A stretch of DNA of 64,000 nucleotides from assembly GCF_030272615.1 (NCBI RefSeq), contig NC_081414.1, forward strand, positions 234,470,733 to 234,534,732, written 5' to 3'. The notes under the pieces were generated by a model. That model was not told the origin of the DNA. It did no database searches and worked only from the letters and a program-made list of their open reading frames with translations. Within the stretch, counting starts at the first letter, position 1. Each line of letters begins with the position of its first letter. Position numbers and translations under genes: made by a program. Positions 57,728 to 64,000 of the stretch are shown piece by piece. The stretch comes from Cryptomeria japonica (lineage: Eukaryota > Streptophyta > Pinopsida > Cupressales > Cupressaceae).

Positions 57728-57910
57728 ATGAAGACTGAAAGTGAGATTGCTACCTCGCTACTTGAGTCATGGACATTGGACATGAAGACTTTTGTGTAGA
57801 ACTTTAAATCTGTTTTTGAGAAATTTCATTCCTTATTGTCATGAACATCTACTCTGTTTTATTTTATGAAAAAAAAAGGGGATACTTTGCATTACTTTGT
57901 CATTGTTGGC

Positions 57911-58098
57911 AAAGGGGGAGTAGTGTACATTAAAATTTTGGTGAATGTTACCATTTTATGCATGCACTTGTAATTTTTGCAAAGGGAGGAGTATATATGC
58001 TTAGGGGGAGTAATTTTGATTATGGCATCATTTTTTTTTGTAAAGCACTTAGATGTCAAAATTTTCCTAGGTGTTGCCATCAATGCCAAAGGGGGAGA
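57911..58098 (+). promoter_or_regulatory. Polypurine tract of element C and an upstream PPT-like twin
   Basis: AAAGGGGGAGA at 58088-58098 ends one base before the LTR. A second AAAGGGGGAG at 57911-57920, in a TTTGTCATTGTTGGC context, lies 189 bp before the LTR, mirroring N1. Confidence 0.8.
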
Positions 58099-58099
58099 T

Positions 58100-60350
58100 T
58101 GTTAGTATTTTGATGATGTTTTAATTGTCATTGATGGACACACACTTACTTGATGTATGAGTTATGCTCAACTGGTAGTTGTTCCAACTGGTATTGTATG
58201 TCATTGAATGTGTAGTCTTTAGACTATCGGTATTTTGCAAAAGATGGTTTACCAGTCACAGATTGACTGAAGACCCCAAGTGGTATGAAGACCCCAAGCA
58301 GTATGAAGACCCCAAGCGGTACGAGGATCTCAAGTGGAACGAAGGACCCGAGCGGTAGTTAATTTTTTATCAGAATACTACAATCTTCCTGTCTTCATTT
58401 TTGACAACTGGTAATCGGTATATTGTATTAACTGATATATATATATCTATGATGAGTTATCGACTGGTATTATTGTAATGTGTGATGAGTTATCATCCAC
58501 TAACACTTTGGTGGTGTTTTTGTGTCATGTTACAAAATGTGTCTAGATGCACTGTACCTAGGAACTTGTAGTCTAATCTTATTAGACCGACATGAAATCA
58601 AATTCCTTTATAAGGACATCATGTCTAGGTTTTGTATGTGACATAGAAAAGGGAAGATTATTATGTGTGATCATTGAAGAGAAGGTTAGGTTTGTGTGAA
58701 GAGATAGAGTGTACAGATATAGAAGATTGAAGTAATGATGAAATGCATTAACAAGGAGTTGTCAAGGATCTAATTAAGCATACTATGCTATTATCTAGAT
58801 CATTCACTTGTTGATTACTCACATCTTTGACAAGTCTAAAGCCCTTAACCAGGTAGGCTCAATAAAGCCTTTGTAAATCCTCTAACAAGGTGGTTCACAA
58901 CTGGGTGAACTCACAAAGCTGGTTCCCACTTTTGCCAACGAAGGAAATTGGCAAAAGTGGAAAATTTTGTTTACGGGGGGTTCGAGTGAAGTGGGGGTGT
59001 TCGAACAGAATACCCTTTGGGGTTCGAGCGAAGACCCCACTTCACTCAAACCCCATCTTTCGAGCGAAGCACCTTTAATGCCCATTTATGTCATTTTTCA
59101 ATTATAGCATGAGGGTTTGATTGAACCCCCCTTCATTTGAACCCCCCTAAAAAAGGGGGGTTCGCTCGAACCCCCCTTTGTTCGAACCCCTTTTTTAACA
59201 CTTCTTTGAAGATTTCTACTTTTTTTGCAGATTTTTGGCCTTGAAACCTCTGGTTTAAGGCTCAAATGGAATGATCTTGACAACCCAAAATGTAGTATTA
59301 TAGTCCTCAAAGCAAGCTTTCCAATGAATATAATTTTATTACATATTGAGTTTATTATGAACTTGTTTTTTTAATTTTACCAAATATAGGTTTTTCATCG
59401 AACATGAACTTCTCTGTTCAACGCATTGGGAAAAATAGGAAACTAATTCAAAAAAATTCTGAAAAATATCTAAGCCCTGGGTATTGATGTCTTCTTTCTA
59501 ACAAAAAAAATAAAATTGAATTTCGATATATATAGAATAAGTTATGTGTTCAAACATAAACCTATGTCTGAATTATGACTAGTCGGACTTCAGAACTTAA
59601 TAAAATGAAAAATATTGAACATATCACTATCAAACAAACTGCAAGCCTTGGATATTGATGTTACAAACCAAAATTCCAAAGAATTGAGTTTTTATCATTT
59701 ATAGAAAAAAAGTTATGCGTTTCGGGAGGCACATCACTCATAAAAAATGTAGTTTATTGTAAAAAACTACTTTTCGAGGGAGATGGAAAATTTTTTAAAA
59801 AAATCCTTCAAAAAAAATTGAAAAAAATATATATAGAATCTACAGAAAAAATTCTACAAATCACTAATTTACATCATCTTCAAATTCTTAATAGTTTAAA
59901 AGTTATAGTTGTCAAAAGTTGAAGATTATTTTAAAATTGTTCATCTCAATGTCAAAAGTGGCAAAAAAGTGGGAACCATTATTGTGAGTTCACCCAACCG
60001 TGGATCTTAAATCCTCTAACGGGTAGTCTTTAACAGGACTTATCTCCTAACAGAGATCTGTTTTGGTGAAGAACATTGTATGACCTTAACTGGTCTGGTT
60101 ACTATTCTGCAGATAGTTACTTGTGAGTTTCTGCTCACTGTGTTTTTTCCCATTTCAGTTTCCACGTCAAATATCTTGTGTTATGGTGATTGTGCTCTTG
60201 TGGATGAATTCTTTGTTTTCTATTTGGTTTTCATTTATCTTAACCGGTTTATTAGTGAATATGTTGCACCGGTTATCTGCTAAACTATTTAAGAGTTTGC
60301 TTATAGTATTTTTTGGCATACTAATTCACCCCCCCTCTTAGTATTCATCA
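58100..60350 (+). repeat. 3' LTR of element C, split by a TIR transposon
   Basis: Begins TGTTAGTATTTTGATG and ends TTAGTATTCATCA, then ATGTA. U3 has five 18-bp units (58269-58358) against four in the 5' copy. It is interrupted at 58903-59995. C7 tract at 60329-60335. Confidence 0.92.
58903..59995. mobile_element. 1093-bp non-coding TIR transposon, copy 2
   Basis: The same length as copy 1 at 42692, and about 95% identical by eye along its whole length. Ends are GGGTGAACTCACAA and its inverse. Flanks are AACT (58899-58902) and AACC (59996-59999); the empty site CACAACTGTGGATC is visible in the 5' LTR at about 52511. No coding capacity. Confidence 0.87.
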
Positions 60351-61468
60351 ATGTATGCATATTGTGTGAAGATATTTTCAAAGTGTTTTTGGCGTGTTGA
60401 GGTAATGGTTTTTGTCTTGGGAATGAGCAAGTATATTGCATGTAATGCAAAGCGCATGATGAGTTACTAAGTTCGATGAAGCGGTCGAGGCTTTCTTGAA
60501 TGATGTGTAGAGATTGTTATGTAATCCAACAGTCATACTTGAACCGACTTGTTTGTAATCTCTATGTGAATTAGTTTTTTGTTGTGTTACCAACCTAGTT
60601 GATTTTTTTATAAGGTCGATGAGTTGTTTAGTTTCAGAGTTGGCAAAGTTTTAGTTGAGTGTGTGGTTGCCGAATCGGATGATGTATCTGCGGTTTGAGT
60701 AAAGGCAGATAGGAGCATGAAAAAGATCTGAACAAGCAAGTTAAGTGCTATTCAAACATATCAGCAAACTCCTATTGTTTTCTAACAATTATAGCAGTTA
60801 AATCCCCTAACCGAGTAAGCTCTAACAAGCTTGGTGTTATTCAAATCCTCTAACAAGGTGATCCATTAGCTTGGATTCTATATCCTTTACAAAGGTTACT
60901 CCTCACAGGGTATTGCTTCTAATAAGTAATTATAGTCAATCCCTTAACCAGGTGGTCCCTAACAGGATATGTTCTTAACATGACTTTTTGTAAAAGCTTT
61001 AATAGGCTTGGCTCCTAACAGGGCGAACTTTAGAAGAGTTCAGATAGTTATCTTGTGAGTCTCATCTCACCGTGGTTTTTCCCATTTGGGTTTCCACATC
61101 AAAAATATTGTGTCAAGTGGTGAATGTTTTTGTGGTTATGTTTTCTATGGTTGATTTGCTTAACTACCTAATCCACTTTGATCAGTCATGATAACCGAGA
61201 GCAACATGAAATGAAGTTTTGCTTATGTCAGTAAAATTATTTGGATGTTTGAGAGTTTCAAGTTGTTTACTATTAATCTATTGTAACAATCAACCGGTTT
61301 AGCTTGACAGTTTTATCTTGACAATGATATTGCATTGATAGTTCTAAGTTTACTTTGAGAGATTGATTTTGAGATTGGTGAAGTTTATCAGTTTTTCTAT
61401 CTACTGATTCACCCCCCCCCTCCCAATAGTAGACCGGATCCTTGTTCTTTCATCATACCATCATGAAG

Positions 61469-61797
61469 ATGTGGTGGGTTCCTTGCTTGGTGAAAAGATG
61501 CAGAGGAAGGTATCCATTAGTTTGAACGAATCCCTAGTTGTTTGGGAAAGACCCAAGGAAAAATTCAAGAAGAATGAGAAGCATAATAAATCCAAGTCCA
61601 AAGGGAGATTGAAATCTCCTGGAAAGTCCAAATCCATTCGCTAGAATTACGGTAATTCGAGACACATCCATAAAGACTACAAAGAAGAAAAGAAAAAGAA
61701 AATGAAGAAGACTGATTTTGATTCAGGGTTTTAGAAGGAAAATGGTGATGCATTCAGTGCAACTTTAGCCACTCATGTAGGGGATGATGCATGGTGT
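61469..61797 (+). pseudogene. Copia Gag of element E, second part (zinc knuckle region)
   Basis: Continues the Gag cut at 51449: DVVGSLLGEKMQRK, SLNESLVVWERPKEKF, SKSKGRLKSPGKSKS, then a zinc-knuckle relic NYGNSRHIHKDYKEEKKKK in which the Cys positions are lost, and FSATLATHVGDDAW near the protease border. Internal stops at about 61642 and 61732. The protease and the rest of pol are not found downstream. Confidence 0.85.
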
Positions 61798-62270
61798 TAA
61801 CCCTATATTTTTGCTTGTGCCTAAAGCCTCATAGTCAACTAAAAACTAGCTATTGCTAATGTTTTAATGTTGAAAGTGTTGGTCACCTTTGTTCAAAATT
61901 CAAGGACCCTCATGGACATCCCCTACTTTCCAATCACAAAAAAAATCATTATTTTTCAAATTATGTGAAAGATGACACAAAATACTTTTGTAGAGATAAT
62001 TTTAACCTCCTTTTCTCCAAAATGACCAGTTTTTATGGCCAAACTCCATGTCGGCTTGCTTTTATTTTTGGGTTACCCATATGCGCAAACAATTAAATCC
62101 CAAGTCTTATGTGTCCTATGCAAAAATGATTTATGGGTTATGCTCTACTTGGCTTACTAATTATGCAGTTAAAATTTCACAAGAAATGAAGCCCTCAGTA
62201 AAAAATTATGCAAGTTTTTCTATGGAAGCCCAAAGTAATAATATCATGCCTTAGGTTTAACATTGAACCA
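61798..62270. other. Intergenic, no gene
   Basis: No coding motif. Element E coding stops abruptly at 61797; the sequence beyond is unrelated or too decayed to recognise. Confidence 0.4.
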
Positions 62271-62770
62271 TTGAACCAATTTCAAAAGTTCAAAGTTCGG
62301 GTTCAAGTTCAAGATCAAGGAGTTCGCAGGTTCAAAGTTAAAGTCCAAAGTTCAAGTTCAACAGGAGTGGGTTGTATCGCAGCTTTAGTTTTTATGAGTG
62401 TAAGGTCTTTGTAATTTTTTGTCATTGAACTTGAACTTTGAACCTTCTTTGGTTCAAGATTCGAGGTTCAAAGGTTCAACACGCAACTAAATATGAAGAC
62501 AAAGTGATAAATGAAGCATATGGTGGGCAAAATCTGTAATTTTGAACCTTCTGATTGAACCTCATAGGTTCAAGGTTCAAAGGTTCAACATGCAACTAAT
62601 TGTGAAGACAAAGTGATTAATGAAGCATATGGTGGGCAAAGTCTGTAATTTTGAACCTCCTGATTGAACCCCGCAGGTTCAATTTCAAAGGTTCAAATTT
62701 AGAGTTTAGAGATTCATCAGATTAAACAAATGCAAGTTTAGAGTGTGTGAGTTCAAAATTAAGAAAGTTC
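62271..62770. repeat. GGTTCAA-rich repeat region with 102-109-bp tandem units
   Basis: The heptamer GGTTCAA or its complement TTGAACC occurs many times. Two long units begin at about 62464 and 62573 and a third, partial one at about 62675. Each contains CAACTAA...GAAGACAAAGTGAT, GCATATGGTGGGCAAA and TAATTTTGAACC. Confidence 0.8.
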
Positions 62771-64000
62771 AATAATCCAATAACATTGGCATGTATATTG
62801 TTTGTAGTTTTCAATGCAACCTGTAACCATGAATTTTCGAGTCTTTATTTTTAGATAGAAAAATCAGTCTCTATGTGGGGGGCATAACTATCAATTAAAC
62901 CGTTGGATTGTACTAAAATTTTTATATGGTTTAGAAAACCTAGTTTTCTAAATCCTCACCGGAGAGATTGGAAAAATAGTATTGCGTTAAAAATTTATTG
63001 ATCTCTGCATACGGGTCTATTAAAAATTCTAAGAAAAAGTTTATTATGAGAAGCTCATGGTGGGGACTCTTTTGAAATGGAGATCCAGATAATAATTTAT
63101 CCTAGAGATATAAAAAATATGTCCACCTATCAACACATAATTAGATGTGTTTAATTTAAATTTTCTACAAATATTTCTTAGAAAGGAATGGAGGATAAAA
63201 GATTTGAAGCTAAAAAAGAAAGAGTTGTCGGGAAGAAGATAAAAGTTGAAAGATAAAAGAAAAGATTAATTAATAATATTTTCAAGAGTCAATTATTGAT
63301 AACTGAAAGTCTCTTTAAAAAAAGAGGCTATAAATATGTAATGAAAGAAAAGAGCATGGCTTCTTTTTTTTTCTTTTTCTGTTGTAAAAAAAGAGGGGGC
63401 AATGTTGTTTTCTGGACTGCATAGTTTTATTTTTCAGAAGTGTTGAGTCTATGAGCCCACATTTTGGCATTGATGGAATGAAGAAGATTTTGTTGATCTA
63501 TGCATTTGTCTATATTTTCTTTTGATTACAATGAAATTTGTTTCTCTTGTAATTACCTTTCATTGCTTTTTCTGTTACATCAAATTGTGTATATGCATTT
63601 AATTCTAAAGCTTTGATTTCTGAAATAATTTGTATGTTGGAAAGGAATCTGTTGTTAGCTCTTTGCCTGAGTGTTCTGATCCCCCTTGTCCTTTGAGGCA
63701 TGAGAGAGACTTGATCAAAGTCCGGAGCATTTCGATCTATTGGAAAGGGTATTTTTATGGGTGTGGGTAATTAAACTGTTTTTTACTTATCTTCATTCAC
63801 TTCATTATAAATCTGTTTTTCACATCTACTTTCATGGTTATGGGTAGATGTTAGTTTTCCTTTATTACTTTCTGGTTAAAATCATATTCAAAAAATATAC
63901 ATTTTATCCAATGAAGGGAGTTGTACCTTCATATCAAAATTCAGAGAGCACTTGCACTTACGATTGCAAGTGTCTCAACTGTTGGTTCTTTTGTTGTCTT
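62771..64000. other. AT-rich DNA, no gene; possible promoter-like TATA
   Basis: No credible coding frame on either strand. GGCTATAAATATG near 63328 resembles a TATA box. It could belong to an unrecognised LTR, since a G-rich TGTGGGGGGC run lies at about 62875, but no matching terminus or repeat copy is present. Confidence 0.35.

Larger units (their letters stand above)
51739..60350 (+). mobile_element. C: pol-less copia-like LTR element with gag-like ORF1 and novel ORF2, 8612 bp
   Basis: LTRs 51739-52891 and 58100-60350 (the latter holding a TIR transposon), target duplication ATGTA (51734-51738, 60351-60355), tRNA-iMet primer site and polypurine tract. The internal 5.2 kb has the same two-ORF plan as N1 and no enzymatic pol domain. 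LTR sequence and length differ from N1, so it is a separate family, but both ORFs are homologous to those of N1. Decay is stronger than in N1: one frameshift in ORF2 near 55290, another after 56670, and several stops. Confidence 0.92.
51450..61463 (+). repeat. Solo LTR D (about 1.4 kb), split by element C
   Basis: The left part, 51450-51738, starts TGTTGTCATTTGCATG; the right part, 60356-61463, ends CATACCATCA. Flanks are TGAAG on both sides (51445-51449, 61464-61468), and the interrupted Gag reading resumes beyond. It has GTCATTGATGTC early and a C9 tract (61412-61420) late, like the other copia-type LTRs here, and a TTTTTCCCATTTGGGTTTCC block shared with element C. No internal region follows, so it is a solo LTR. 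Confidence 0.82.

Overview
The window looks like heterochromatic, repeat-saturated DNA from a seed plant with a large genome. I favour a gymnosperm/conifer, but that is inference from nested, old LTR retrotransposons and the absence of any intact host gene. Nothing here is bacterial or organellar. Almost every recognisable reading frame belongs to a transposable element, and almost all are broken by in-frame stops, very often of the CAG>TAG or TGG>TAG/TGA type expected from decay of methylated cytosine.

Layout. 1-2010: 3' part of a pol-less copia-type element inserted in a second, antisense Ty1/copia element (2011-6909: RNase H, RT, integrase, protease/zinc knuckle, Gag, tRNA-iMet primer site, 5' LTR). 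6929-9600: fossil of an unusual DDE-like DNA transposase. 9601-11550: AT-rich DNA with a minisatellite and a (CA)n run. 11556-26565: a 15,010-bp antisense Ty3/gypsy element (Athila/Tat-like protease, tRNA-Asp primer site, two 1238-bp LTRs, ATGGC target duplication) with a 3' accessory frame; inside it sit a 1243-bp solo LTR, a LINE/retroposon-like insert and a 1.58-kb LTR-like insert. 26571-29189: no gene, one tandem duplication. 29195-44620: a gypsy-like element (family B) with only gag and a defective protease, ATTGT target duplication; nested inside are a 6515-bp pol-less copia-like element N1 (31492-38006, AACTT duplication) and, in its 3' LTR, a 1093-bp terminal-inverted-repeat transposon. 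45112-46232: 358-bp satellite. 46792-48671: antisense multi-exon pseudogene of unknown identity. 49215-49950: copia RNase H fossil. 50335-61797: copia element E (LTR, primer site, gag) split by solo LTR D (TGAAG duplication), split in turn by pol-less element C (51739-60350, ATGTA duplication), which carries a second copy of the 1093-bp transposon. 61798-64000: no gene; GGTTCAA-rich repeats.

Most interesting: N1 and C belong to different LTR families yet have the same non-standard gene plan. ORF1 is a coiled-coil protein with four CCHC zinc knuckles. ORF2 is a long protein (about 1,070 codons in N1) with a conserved, unrecognised N-terminal domain, a basic/NLS-like middle and a coiled-coil C-terminus. 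There is no protease, integrase, RT or RNase H. The two ORF2 proteins are clearly homologous. The gypsy element at 11.5-26.6 kb carries a 3' accessory frame of similar layout. These look like a family of non-autonomous retrotransposons built around a shared, undescribed accessory protein and presumably mobilised by copia relatives such as the 2-6.9 kb element.

All target-site duplications, LTR ends, primer sites and frames were read by eye. Percent identities are rough, and no database search was possible.
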